DNA of 64,000 bases from Lucifuga dentata (taxonomy: Eukaryota; Chordata; Actinopteri; Ophidiiformes; Bythitidae). The stretch is from assembly GCA_014773175.1 (NCBI GenBank), contig VXCM01000446.1:1-64000 (forward strand), given 5' to 3'. The notes beneath the pieces were generated by a model. It was given only the letters and a program-made list of their open reading frames with translations, searched no databases and was not told where the DNA came from. This document shows positions 39,375 to 51,729 of the stretch, piece by piece. Position 1 is the first letter of the stretch, and each line of letters begins with the position of its first letter. Made by a program: the position numbers and the translations under genes.

Positions 39375-39962
39375 TCCAGTGCTGTTTGTAATGTTACTGA
39401 CATTAGCCAGAGTTTTAATGAGCCCTCAGATGACCCTATCACCCTCTTATCTCCAGGAAATGCCGTGCTTGAGCTGCGGCTGCTCTTCCATGCTCTGACC
39501 AAAGTTGCATGTCACCTGTACCTGGCTCTGCTTCCACTGCGTCGTGCTGAGGGCCACTTCGTCGACGGTGCAAGATGCCTCATCAGCCATGCCCAGCAGC
39601 AGTCCCCTTCTCAGTACGGCTACCTAAACCAAAGCCAGCCCCTGGCCAGGAGAGGCACCTTGCACTTCCTGGAGGGCATATGTGTGGTGTGTGAAACGGG
39701 TCCAACCTGATGGGTGCAGCGCTCAGTGTGTGTGCCACCCTGTCCCACATGCTTTTATGTGCTAGCAGCCACGCTGCGCACCATCCAGGCCTACCTGTTC
39801 ACCCAAATGAACGGCGAGAAGGAGAGATGGGACAAAGACAGGCACAGAGCCAAAGAGGGCGAAAAGAAGCTCAACTCAAAAGTGTTGGAATACATTTCTG
39901 TATTTTGTCAAGACCCGGTCAGTGCTCTCCACATCAAGGTTGATGTACCACCTGTGTATAGA
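39375..39962 (+). pseudogene. Unrecognised ORF interrupted by one in-frame TGA
   Basis: One frame stays open from about 39375 to a TGA at 39708-39710, then continues in the same frame to a TAG at 39960-39962. It encodes AVLELRLLFHALTKVACHLY, then a Gln/Ser-rich part, then a charged helix (NGEKERWDKDRHRAKEGEKK) and CQDPVSALHIKVD. An acceptor-like ctccag sits at 39456. The long frame suggests a real or recently real exon. The TGA may be inactivating, a sequence error, or (less likely) recoded. I cannot name the protein. Confidence 0.4.
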
Positions 39963-40743
39963 TAAACTCTGTCCCTATACTGTATAACTGGCACATGAGG
40001 TATTTTTATTACATGCGGAGGTTAGTTATTGTTTGCAATGATGAATGCAAGAAGATATATGAAGTTGACCTTTGACCTCTTGGTTTTACTTGCTGTTGAG
40101 GGGCCAATACAGAAAGCTAAAAAGAACACAAAATAAGAGAAAAATTATTGTGTTGCAATATGTAAACAGGGAAATATACAGTGCATTTTGTTACATTTAT
40201 TAAAATGCAAACAAATTAAAAATGTCACAAGTATACTACATCTTTACTAATATTTGACAATGTAATGGGATATTTAAAGGTACATGAATTACATGCAGTC
40301 AAGTGTCATATCAGTCTGTGTTCAGAGCATTACATTACTAATGGCACTTCTGCAGCATTCAACTTCATATGTCAAACATGCCTTGTATCACACTCATTCA
40401 CTCAGTTATTCAGTCTTTCTTGTCAATAAACAAAAATATAAGACATAATGTTAAAATTAATAACACTAACTGATTTCAGTAAAATTATTTTTCAATAGCC
40501 ATTCAACAGTCTATTGCAGCAGACAAAAAGATCAGAAAGTGTGGAACAAAAAAACACAAAGAGGTGAAGGTATATGCTAAAAAGAGGAATGTGCTAGGTT
40601 AGGTGTGCAGGGCTAAGGTATGACAGTTCTACAAATGGTCACTTTGTGTAATGATATAGGCAGAGAAGGAAGAGAAGAAGGGATCAAGAAGAGATGAACA
40701 GGACTGTGTAGTGTTGCTGAAGATGGAACTGTTCCAAATTAGA

Positions 40744-43700
40744 TTAAAGTCTTGCATCAGGTGCAGCGATGAGTATCTGGGGTGGAGTTTTCCCCGCTGC
40801 AATGAGAGAGAAAGTGAAGTCAAATCACAAGCAAAAAAAAAAAAATTTTATCCACATAGCGAGGATTTAATTCAACCTGCATAANTTTTTTTTTTTTTTT
40901 TTTTCAGAAATACAGTTCTATGTGACAAGCTGGCTTACACAGTATATCTCCAGTTCTCCTTATAGCTGCTTTGCTAACTCGATATTCATTCTGCTCAGTC
41001 CTGTGATGAGAAAACGGAAAGAAACACCTAACTACTTTGGCATCAGAAAATATACAGACCACCACCACAGAAGATTAAATTAAAGACAAATATGTTTATA
41101 GAAGCTAATTTCATTACTTACGCCCTCAACATTGTTACAGCCTTCTGTCTTTGCAGTGCTGACAAAACATTTTTTTGTATATCAGATGAAAGAGTTTCAT
41201 AGGTGTGAAGCTCACCTGCAGCACAGAGAAACATTACTCCACATGATCATGATGATCATGTGGAGTTTATTAACTGATAGAGGTTTAACAGCTGGAGAAG
41301 GTAATTTCTCCCACTTTTTGTTTTACCTGAGAGGATGAGCTTTATAGCCAGTTTTCGTACAGCAGATAAAAGCTGTTTTTCAGTGAAAATGTGAACATCT
41401 GCCTCACAAAGGTACTTGAACACCACCTGGATCAAGACCATGAAAGCAAATTTGTAGTTTTAGTATTTCATTTAGTGAATTTTAAGGGACAATCCCACAG
41501 AAAATTTATAATTTTTTGTGCACATTGTTGCCTTCCAGTTTAAATGATTTCAGTCTCACATTTTTGCCCTAACACAGAGCTGTCTTCTGCCCCCTAGTGT
41601 TCTGTTCTGTAATTACATGAAGTGAATTTTTAAAAATGAGATATCATGACTCACCAAAAATTATTGAACCTACAGAAATATTTTTTCTTCCCATCAACTA
41701 GCTGAGTGTCAACAAAGATCATGATGTGTTTAATGGTCAGAGTGGATAAAAAGACCTGATAAGCGTCTATGAATGGTTGTAGCAGTGCCCGCAGGAAGGA
41801 AGTAGCCTGTAGCCCCGCCTCTGTCTCTGTCACGTCCTGCTCACTGATGTGGACCGCTCCACATTTCTCCAGCAGGGAACATGCCTCATCAAAGTCCTGA
41901 TATATGTACAGACATCAACATAATATAAATAAAAATAGAATATGTTGTTGGGTTACAACTTAAGACCATGTAGCTCATTTTGCAGCAAGGATAACTTTAT
42001 ATTATGCTGCTTGAGTACATGGTGAGTACATGGAACAGGAATATGTATCTGTTTCACACTATTATAAAGGTGAACAATCGAAATCTTTGTCCTCAGACGC
42101 TTGGAAGAGGAAGATCCTTGGGATGCAGCTCTTACCTGAGACGACCTGCCAGGGATGAAGATGAATTCACTGGAGAAGATGTCCTGCAGGAAGCAGAAGA
42201 AGCTGAAGAGGGCATCTGCAAACAGAATGGCAGATTCAAATGAGGTAGGAGAAAATAGGGAAAATATGTGTTCATCTACAAACAGTATACGTAGATAAAT
42301 TTTGTATGTTCACACACATATAACACTCACCTCTCTGTGTGCTCTTTGTAGTATGTATGGCTATTGTAAGCATGACTGGACGAATAAAAATGTGCATTGC
42401 TGGATTCCTGTAGGAAGCCAGCATCAGCACCGCCGCCGCTGTCCTCATCACATCCTCCTCTGGGCTGATTGGCTGTTTCTTCGCACGTTCTTCCTCCCGA
42501 ACCAGGTAAACAAGCCCCAGTTTACGTTGAACTATGGAGTGATGAAGGGCCATGCTGGATGACATCACATTTGACTCAGGTACGTGTCCTACAGTGTGAG
42601 GAATACAGGATAACGTGTACAGTCTGCTTGTTATCTGTGCTTCCCACCATCCAAAATAGTTTGCATTTATGCGTTTATGTTATTGAGTGAGTGTAAGAGT
42701 GGCTGTGTATCTGTGTCTGTGACACACAGTTTAGTGGGGTTCTCTTAGGATAAGGAACTTAAAGTTCATTAATCCACTAAAGATCTACTAAGTTAATCTG
42801 AATACTTTTGCCAATTTACCTTCATCTAATCTGTCTGATCTACCTCAGTGTCCTAAAATGAGATGCTCACACATTCAACTGCAGAGAAAACACTTTCTCT
42901 TCTGCATTAATTTTGTCTGGTTCAGCGTAATTCCATATGCAACAGCCACCAACTGCTCATTCAAGTCATGTGAAAGTAAGCCTCATCTTGGATTACTAAT
43001 ACAAAGACCCGCTGTAAAAAGTACCTTCCACTTCAGTGCACTACTCTTCATTATACAACATTCCAATCATGCGCTCAAGCTTGATACAGAAAAAGACACC
43101 CACTAGGCCAATTTAGCCGAGCTCCAAAGTCCAGCGCCAGCTTCCTGAGCCACAGAGTTTTTTCTGTGAGCTGAGCCCATGCCAGGCCCTCCTCTATGAT
43201 TGTAGTGGTGGGAGTCTGGAGCAACAGGCAGGCCATGAGGGAGAAGGGGCTGAGGACTGAGCCTTCCTCCTGGGCATGTACCACCAGATGGGCCAGCCAG
43301 CTCACGCAGGCCTGAGCCTCAGTACTGGGCCTCTGGGGAAGATCTCTGTGAATGAAGATGAAGGGAGAAAGAAGGAAGGAGTTAGCAGGAAGAAGGATGG
43401 AGGAAATCAGAAATGCAGTGAAACATAAAAGAGGGACAGAATCAGGGGATTCTTCTCATTTTGGCTTTACATCTCACTTGTTACATAAATTTGAAAAGGC
43501 TATGTTGCAGTCAGATGGGAAAGAAATTAGTCTTGTGCGCACATTACATAAAAAAACATTGAGGAATATGTTTTACTTAGTTTTAATATGGACTGAATTC
43601 TTTACCTGGGTATGAGGTTGTAGTGGCAGCGGTTGATCTTGCCCTCAGATAGCCGTCTGACTGACAGGGGGCGACCAAAGTTCACATGCATGCTGCCATA

Positions 43701-44645
43701 ATCCTCCTGCAGCACTGTGCTGGCCTTCAGCAGACCCTGCAGAGAAAGAAACGTCTCAGTGAACCATGAGCAGGAGGCAATCTAAAATAATCTGCTTAAA
43801 ATATCCCCCAGCATCAATGACAGCGTCAAATCAGAAACAAACTATGGTATTTGCATACAAATAAAATATGTGTGCTGGTAAGAGAGGCTGCAGGATCAGA
43901 GCACTGACATTCAATAAAGATTAAAGATTAGATTGCACCCAATTAACCTTCACCACAAACTGTTTCCATGTATGAATTTTGCGGAAGTAAAGTACCATCC
44001 TGGGACGTACCCTGGTGGTTTCTTTGGGTTTGGGTACACCCAGTAACTCATGAGCAAGCAGCGATTCCTCCAGAACTCGGTCGTAGCTGATGCTGATGGG
44101 CACCAGTATGATGTCATACACTTCACCTTTAAAGAAAGGCTCCAGCACCATGTGCATCATACCTGTAGATACACACAAATACTGTAAGTACACAGCTGGA
44201 ATCAATAAAGTTTTGTCACCATAGTCATAGTCAGGAGAATATGGAAGCCCGTTTCCGCCACTTGAAAAAAAAAAAGAGTTCTGAGATTAAAGTCAGTATT
44301 CTGACTTTTTTTCTCAGTTCTGACTTTAAAGTCAGAATTCTGACTTTAATCTCAGAACTCCTTTTTTTTTCAAGTGGCGAAAACAGCCTTCCACAGGAGA
44401 AAACGCCAACTGTAAGCTACAAGAAAAAAAACACAACAATTTTTACTGTCTGCACTGTAAAACCAAAATGAATTCAGAGATTAAAAGCTCTGTAAAGTTG
44501 TAGAGTTTGGTAATATTGAGTGACTGTTTCCAATTATAGTACACTAAAAGTATTTCTGATTGTGTTAATATAAAGACAATTATTATTGCAAGGCTTTAAA
44601 TCTGCCAATATTAGAATCTTATGCCTCAAAATAATTAGATGCTGT

Positions 44646-44679
<34 letters not shown>

Positions 44680-47260
44680 GACACACAAACACACACTGTT
44701 GCCACGTGCACACTCACCTAACTTAGGCGTCAGAGACTTTAGTGTGCGACTCCGTAAGCCTTCCACAAAGAACTCCAAAGGAGCAAATCCTCTCTACGCA
44801 AAACACATTGAACTCCTCACAGCTGGATTCATATTTTAACATAATCTAGCACAGCAGCTGATGAAGATTGTTCAGCAAGACAAAACTATACCCAGACCAG
44901 GTAGAGTTTCAGCTCAATATCATGTAGCAGAACAGTATATCTCACCCTGACGATGGTTTTAACATATTCAGACATCACTGCCCAGTACAGGCTGTTAGAG
45001 CCAGTGGCACGTCGGATAAAGAAAGCTCCAGAGCCACGCAGTATCTCCCCTACCACCTTCATCCCTGCAAGAGCTGTATGATGAAAGGAGGAGAGAAAAT
45101 AGATCAAGGTCTACATAGATCAGGGTCTACTCCCATAGAGATGAATGAGAAAAACCCACTGATGCTGGACAGTAATATCTCATGCAGCGACGTAATATAT
45201 CTGTGAGTATCCAGTTGTTTTAAATAGATACTTGCGAATTCCTGCGGCAATAACAGGCACTGGGAGGTCAAAGGTGAACATGATGTAAGATATAACCAAG
45301 AAGTCCACATAACTCCTGTGATTGGGCATCAGAATCACAGGACGCTCCTGAATGGCCTGTTGGAGCTGCAAAGGACAAAACAATGGCATTAGTTTCAATA
45401 CAGGAGCATTCCAGGGATTTTGGCATTTAGCCAAATGTTTGTAATGAATTTCTAAGCATTTGTCCATGTTTAATGCTAGGACTCTGTAAAATAATTAGTT
45501 TTTGGCAATGATATGGAAGGGAAGTTCAATTTTTAAATATTAGTTTATTTTCAAGGTGAATGGAAGGCCATTCACCTTGAAAGTTGAACTATGGTTTACA
45601 AGTTAATAAGTAGGAGAACAACAGTAGATTAAATAATGCAAGACTGTTATCAAGCCAAAGTTATGGCGTTTCATGATAAGCTGTGCTGTAAATGGCGTGC
45701 TGTGCTGACCGCGTTGAGTCCCTCCATGTTGACGAAGATACTGGTGAAGACTCTTTTGAACACCTTGCTGAGGGCGTACGCCAGCAGCCTGATGAAGCCC
45801 AGCTGCAGGCTCTGCGACATTTCCTTCAATATCCCAAAAGCCTCCTCTCTCACCACCTCTACTGATGACCCTGTCTCCATGGCAATCTAATAAGGAGTGC
45901 AAGGAGGAGACTGGTGTTTATGCTGACGAAGCTACACTTTAAAAGTCTCTTAAAATCTCACAGTCAGAGCTTCCAACCTCCTTGGCCACATAGCGTAGAT
46001 ACTGGGACTCCAACACGGTCTTGTTGAGGTCAGCAGAGGAGCAGGGTGGGGCTTCTCTGTAGGGATGGGCGTTGAAGGTCCTGAGGGCATGGCCAAGATC
46101 ACTGCTGTGCCTCCTCTCCTCCAAAATATCCACAAAGTCCTGCTCATCTTCCAGGCCTGACTCCCTGTACTGGAGGAGAAACTCATGATAAAGAATGAGT
46201 GTGATGCTTAGATAGAATAGAATAGTTTCAACCTAGTTTTCACACTAAACTGCGCTTGAAATTAAACATTAGTCTCCTCATTACATGATGGTCATTACAT
46301 GAAACTCATATTACTGTTGTCAGGTAAAAACCTTGTATATCAGCATTGCTTTGTATCAATAACACAAAGCATTTTAAACATTATCTTAAAGGTTTAAGAA
46401 AGAAATAGACGTTGCAACTTTTCTCTATTGCAGAGGACACTTTAATCCTTAAAATGACCTCAACTATGGACATCCCCAAAACAAGAGATACATTTTCAAC
46501 TTGTAGATCTCAAATTTATGTATTTATTTTTAAATTATTATCATTATTATTATGAACATAAATTTTATTCCAGAATTTTTATTCCAGAAGAATGATTATT
46601 TTGTTCCTAACTCTTATCAAATTGGAGGTTGTACATTTTGGGGATTTTCATTTTTAATTAATTAACTTTTACTAGTTTCAAGTTAATACATCAACAATTT
46701 AACAAGTATTCTTCACAAAAAGTGCTTTTATCTTGTTTACTTGAATATAGTTACTGTTAATACTTGGTAAACACATTTATTAAGCGGATTCTTTGTGTCT
46801 GTTCAGGCCAGTTTCAGAGGCTTAATGCACTTAATTCCATTATATAACTTAAGACTGATATGGACGAACAATAGAAAACATCAGCTTATTATCGATCAAG
46901 CTTCGGATATCAGCTCTTGCATTTAAACATATATTACTATGAAGCTTTTTAGCAGTTTAAAAACATATTAGTCAACAGAAAATGAGAGCGGCCTGACAGG
47001 ACGCAACAAGTAGGCTAGAGGAAAAGAAACGTCCAAAAGGCGAATCTCAGGCATCAGGCTGAGACGTCTTACCGTATTCATTCTTTCTTTACCGTACCGT
47101 AAACACCTCTAGCAGATGGATCGTATAGTAATTTAACTCTCTCGGCTGGAAGTTTACCGGAAAGCTCGCTGCGCCGTCGGTGTCGCATTCCGGGGCTCAG
47201 ACCAATGGTGGCGCTGGATTTCGGAAACTCCTCCTGCTCGCTGTCAGCGCAGCCCTTCAA
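40744..47260 (-). CDS. gnpat: Dihydroxyacetone phosphate acyltransferase (GNPAT)
   Basis: The peroxisomal enzyme that acylates DHAP in the first step of ether-phospholipid (plasmalogen) synthesis. Exons in transcript order: 47260-47093, 46169-45978, 45886-45710, 45365-45236, 45073-44946, 44793-44718, 44162-44011, 43736-43606, 43345-43100, 42554-42331, 42215-42136, 41896-41756, 41426-41327, 41215-41122, 41000-40939, 40796-40744. They total 2154 nt, i.e. 717 aa (human 680). Conserved marks are [12 protein letters not shown], the acyltransferase motif NHRSYVD (H195-D200), [27 protein letters not shown] and LLGVPKPKE. The C-terminus ARL is a PTS1 peroxisomal signal of the same type as AKL in mammals. 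One intron uses GC-AG. A possible poly(A) hexamer lies at 40196-40201 (reverse strand). Confidence 0.94.
41236..41266. repeat. Perfect 15-bp-arm palindrome
   Basis: actccacatgatcat, one central G at 41251, then its exact reverse complement. It lies in a gnpat intron, 21 bp upstream of the acceptor side of the 41,215 exon on the reverse strand. Confidence 0.8.
44011..45365 (-). CDS. gnpat: gnpat acyltransferase core exons
   Basis: Exons 45365-45236, 45073-44946, 44793-44718 and 44162-44011 carry the four glycerol-acyltransferase blocks: NHRSYVDF (catalytic His-X4-Asp), [17 protein letters not shown], and VPISISYD. In the third block the usual EGTRSR reads EGLRSR. The join between the first two exons gives AAGIPLAGMK, the same length as the mammalian protein. 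Confidence 0.93.
44243..44392. repeat. 150-bp foldback element (MITE)
   Basis: The left half (ggaagcccgtttccgccacttg, A run, agttctgagattaaagtcag) and the right half are reverse complements over about 65 bp with few mismatches. The centre repeats the aagtcagaattctgactt unit that is common in teleost repeats. Inserted in a gnpat intron; not related to the TTAA family. Confidence 0.75.
44649..44677. repeat. AT microsatellite
   Basis: An uninterrupted (AT)n run in a gnpat intron. Confidence 0.9.
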
Positions 47261-50200
47261 CCGTTAGATTACAAGACTGCATGACAGCTGATGTAGTGAT
47301 AATTACCGACTGGTAAAAACTTCTTAAAAAAAAAAAAAAACAAAAAAACAGCAGATTTTGTCATTTTAGGAAAAACACAAGTGTAATTAATAACAAAATG
47401 AAGGCTCCACTCCATTTAGTTTCCATTCCATTCTCCAATTCTCCTGATGCGTCTTAGATTGAGTTACACATGGAGGCGGAGTAACATGTGGAACAACGCC
47501 CATCATTGGCTACTTTCTGATGTTGCTTTGAGCTCTGAGCACCAGAGTGACAGAGGACATGAGAAGTCACAGGACGTGCAGCAGCTGCCCTGTCTCTGAC
47601 AATATCATCCTGCCAGAGATGACATTGGATTGTCATCTTTGTCATCTGACTCGTCAGTGTCTGGTTCTTCCTTTTCTCAGCTTTGCCTGTGACTCATCAG
47701 CATCCAAAGCTGGCTCTCTGGCTCTTTGGTGCTTGCAGTTCATAGCTTCTCCAGTGTCCACACCATCTGTGGTTCATTCATAACATCGCAATTAAGCGTC
47801 AGGAAGTAGTCTGACTTTGGCTACTGGGTGGGAATGAAAATGAATGTTTTTTCAGTGTTAAAGTGTTTATGTTTGCCAAATTATATTTTGTTGCTCTGCT
47901 GGTTCCCCCACCCAACCACAAGATGATTGTGGATGTGGTCCTACATGTTACCCCTCCCTTATGTGGAAACCTGCTCTTATATCTTAACCTCAGGTAAAAG
48001 TTTTATATATTTATTTATTGTAATTTTATTAAATTTTTGCAATCTCCACAGCTCTAAAGTGATGTCAGTGAAGTGGTTCTCAAACTGTAACGTGCATCAC
48101 CGGTAGTACTCTCAATGCGGTGTCTGGTGGGTGATAACTGTCACAACTTTTGCAGAGAATCAAAACAGTTGAAACTGTGGACTGTTATGGCAAATTATTC
48201 AGAAATAAAACTGATGTTATTAAGAAATCATTTTTAAAGTTCGCTATTTTTTTAAATTATTATTAATTTTAGGGTAAAATTAGTCCAACTTGTCCCATGT
48301 GTGCATTTTGTACTTGCTTTCTGTGTGGGATAGTAAATTTTTATGCTGTAAATTTCTCAGTTTCAGCATGAGATTTTTTTTTCTTTGTTACCATTGATGG
48401 GTTGTTGGGCAGGTGATGCTCAGAGGTGATACTTAGTTCAAAAAGTTAGAGAACTGCTGCATTACACACAGATATGAGGAGGGCTGAATTTAGCTGTCTT
48501 TTAACCTTTTAGCTGTATGTCATGCAGGTTGTTTGAGGTTACAGCTGGAAAAACAGGTTATGATGTTTGTTGTGCAGAGGAGTTAAAGAGGTGGAGGAGC
48601 TGTCATTGTGTTAAAAAGTTTTTTGTTTTTTTTTTTGTCCAAAANGTTAAAGAGGTGGAGGAGCTGTCATTGTGTTAAAAAGTTTTTTGTTTTTTTTTTT
48701 GTCCAAAAGTCAAACTGAAGGTCTGATCTCACCAGAAACTGCAGAAAGTGAAAACTATACACACAGTTTGCTGTAAAGGCATATGTATTGAAACTGATCA
48801 CACCAATTTAATAGTGAAAATGATCATAGTGTCCACAGTTAAGCCAAAAAATAAAACTTTAAGTCTGATTTAGATCTTTCATGGAAAGAATAATAGAGTT
48901 GCATCACATACACACACATATACATTCTCTCACATAGTAGACATATTATAGGCTTATACACACTTACTGTGAAGATAATCTACATTCAGCTGGTTGTATT
49001 CATAACAAAGCCATTGACAACATGAGTATTATTCAAAGAAATAAATAACCGTCTTCAAATGTTTGCACCTTAGAAACAACTAAAATATTATGGAAACTTT
49101 CCCTTTAATACTATGACCTATGTTATCAGCCTGTAGGGACTCTCAGGAGGACCCCAGGAAAACTAGCAACTGCATTTGTGGAAACTCTCAGATCATATCT
49201 TGCTTAAGTGAGATTATCCACACAAATTCACAGGGAATGCCAGTAAAAGACACTCAATTACAACGCAGTAATGGGCGTCGATACATACAAGGCTAAACTG
49301 CATTTCTTAATCACAGCGTGTAATCAGATAATTAATAAATAACACAAACTTCATGGCATTTATAAAAATAAGAATCTTAAGGAGTAGAATATGTCCCTAA
49401 CACACAAATTATGGATGATAATTGTGGCTTCCTGTTGCTGTGAATTAATTATTTCACCACAGAAATACAATTCAGCACATACACACTGATCTGGATAGAA
49501 AATAAACTTTCTTATTGTCATATGAGGAAAGTGTGACTACGCAATCTTAAAACAGTTGGTTGTCATTAAAATAGTTGTGCTTGACTTTTTCGTCAGCGTC
49601 ACATTTTCTCTACAATAAATATTCTTTATATAATGTACCATCTGTCAGGATTAGCTGATAATGTTCATTTAAATATCAAGTTACACAGATATTCATACAT
49701 ATTGTGCCATGTAATAAAACGTGATGCACTACATGTTAGGTAATAGTAACTTGATTGATTTCTCTTAAAATTAACATCATTTTACAGCAAATATATTGCT
49801 ATGCTCTACAATCAGCCTGCATGGATTTCTGCATTTTCACATTGAGTGATGTACAAAGTATAACAGTCTTAAGTGTAGGAAAATAAATTCTACATTGAGT
49901 ATTTGATACAAGTTTAAGTAACTTCTTTTCTGCGCAATAAAAGTTTTATGCACAATACAATCTGTAATTACAGTAAATGCGTGAATAAATAGGCTACTCA
50001 AATCATATCAACACTCATGACAGATTTTTTATGTGCTAAGCTGCCTGAATAAATTATCATTTCTCATACATATATAAACTATATCAGATGGCTACAGTAG
50101 CCCTTTTTTTGATAAAAGTGCACTTAGTCCATCTTGTGCGTTAATAAGACTATTCACAGCAGATTAGCCTACAAAGTTTGCTCTCTGCCATGCACTCAAA

Positions 50201-50334
50201 GTGCCTCATCTGCAGAAATCTAAAATGTAACATCATGTAATCATTATTGTCTAGATGACTGTTACAACCCAAACACATCCTAACAAAATGACAAGTCAAA
50301 GCTCAGTCTGCCGGAGCTGCTCAGCAGGCTGCCG
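47261..50334. other. Intergenic region between gnpat and lpin1
   Basis: Holds the gnpat upstream region (a CpG-containing start exon with AT-rich sequence above it) and presumably the long lpin1 3' UTR. A gap N at 48645 is flanked by identical 63-bp copies (48582-48644, 48646-48708). The small ORF at 47547-47783 has no recognisable features. No other gene seen. Confidence 0.6.
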
Positions 50335-50638
50335 TCAATTGGTGGGGATGGGAGTCTGTGGAGGTGTAGTTCCCTCGTGGTCCACCCGGGGGAGCTGCTC
50401 CCTCCAGTAGGTGAAGTGGCTGTAGGTGTCTGAGCAGGGGAAGTCTGNCCCGGGGGAGCTGCTCCCTCCAGTAGGTGAAGTGGCTGTAGGTGTCTGAGCA
50501 GGGGAAGTCTGAGGAAGAGGCTCGCACCTTCAGAGGAAACACGTGGTCCACCACCTCACCCAGCCGCACATAGCTGAGGAGAGAAGAGAATCCAAATGAG
50601 GAGGGGAGGAGAGGAGAGGAGAGGAGAGGAGAGGAGAN

Positions 50639-50699
<61 letters not shown>

Positions 50700-51692
50700 C
50701 GTAGGTCTGTTGCCAAAAGCTGCATAGAAGGGTTGTGTGTTGGGGTAGAAGAGGTTCTTTATATCAGTGAGACACTCCACCTTGAACTTTTCTGGCTTCT
50801 TCTCTATCACCTCCCTGGCACGCATGCACACACACACACACACACACACAGAGCAAATGAAGAAGCATTTACTCATTTTGTTGCAGTTTGTTTATTAGAA
50901 TGGAGTGTTAGCAAAGATAATTTGAAGAAATATGACCGTGTGTAAGTTTGCATGCGTGATACCTGTGCAGGGCTGAAAAGAGGCTGCTGGGACTGAGAAG
51001 GACGGGACCCATAGGAAGCATGGTGCCCCTCTCGTTGACCCAGTGGAGGTAACCTCTGGTCATGTCAGCCATGCCGATCGCTCGAGCTGAACAGTACAGG
51101 AACTTGTAACCATTTCTGTTGGAGAGAGAACGATGCATTTATAGGTCCCCTTGTGCTCGGCCTTGATGGTATGCGCTAACATGCATTAATGACATGCCTT
51201 CATAAAGCAACGCTTACTGGCTGACTTTGTGGTAGAGTTGTGCAATGCCCTGATGGGTCCAGTCTTTCCCCAGCGTGGGCAGGATATGACCCAGAGTGTC
51301 TGACCTGGAGGCAAACAAACAAGTGGAATTGGAATATGTGAGGAAAGCCTTAAAAGTACATTTTCTGTACAAAAAATATGTAGCTTAGCTGCAAAGTCAG
51401 AAGCCACAAAAAGAATGTATTTAGATCAAAGCTTTGATGTTTCTATTCCTGTCACTTCTGGTCATAACTTAAAAGTACTAAAATATTTTAAATTATATTT
51501 ACATGCAAAACAAACTACATAACACACACCTGGTGATGGTTCCATCTATGTCAGAGATTATTATCTTGTCGTCCCAGTTCCAGAGGTAGATGGTTCCCTG
51601 GCAGCGACAGGTTCCTTGATACTGAGTGGTCACACTGAACATGACGTCATTAGGACCATCCTGCAACTGGAGAGACAGCTGTGTGTGTGTGT

Positions 51693-51729
<37 letters not shown>

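Noticed and set aside
45603..45902. 99-aa and 84-aa ORFs overlapping gnpat exon 3
   Set aside because: Other-frame and antisense shadows of the [16 protein letters not shown] exon.
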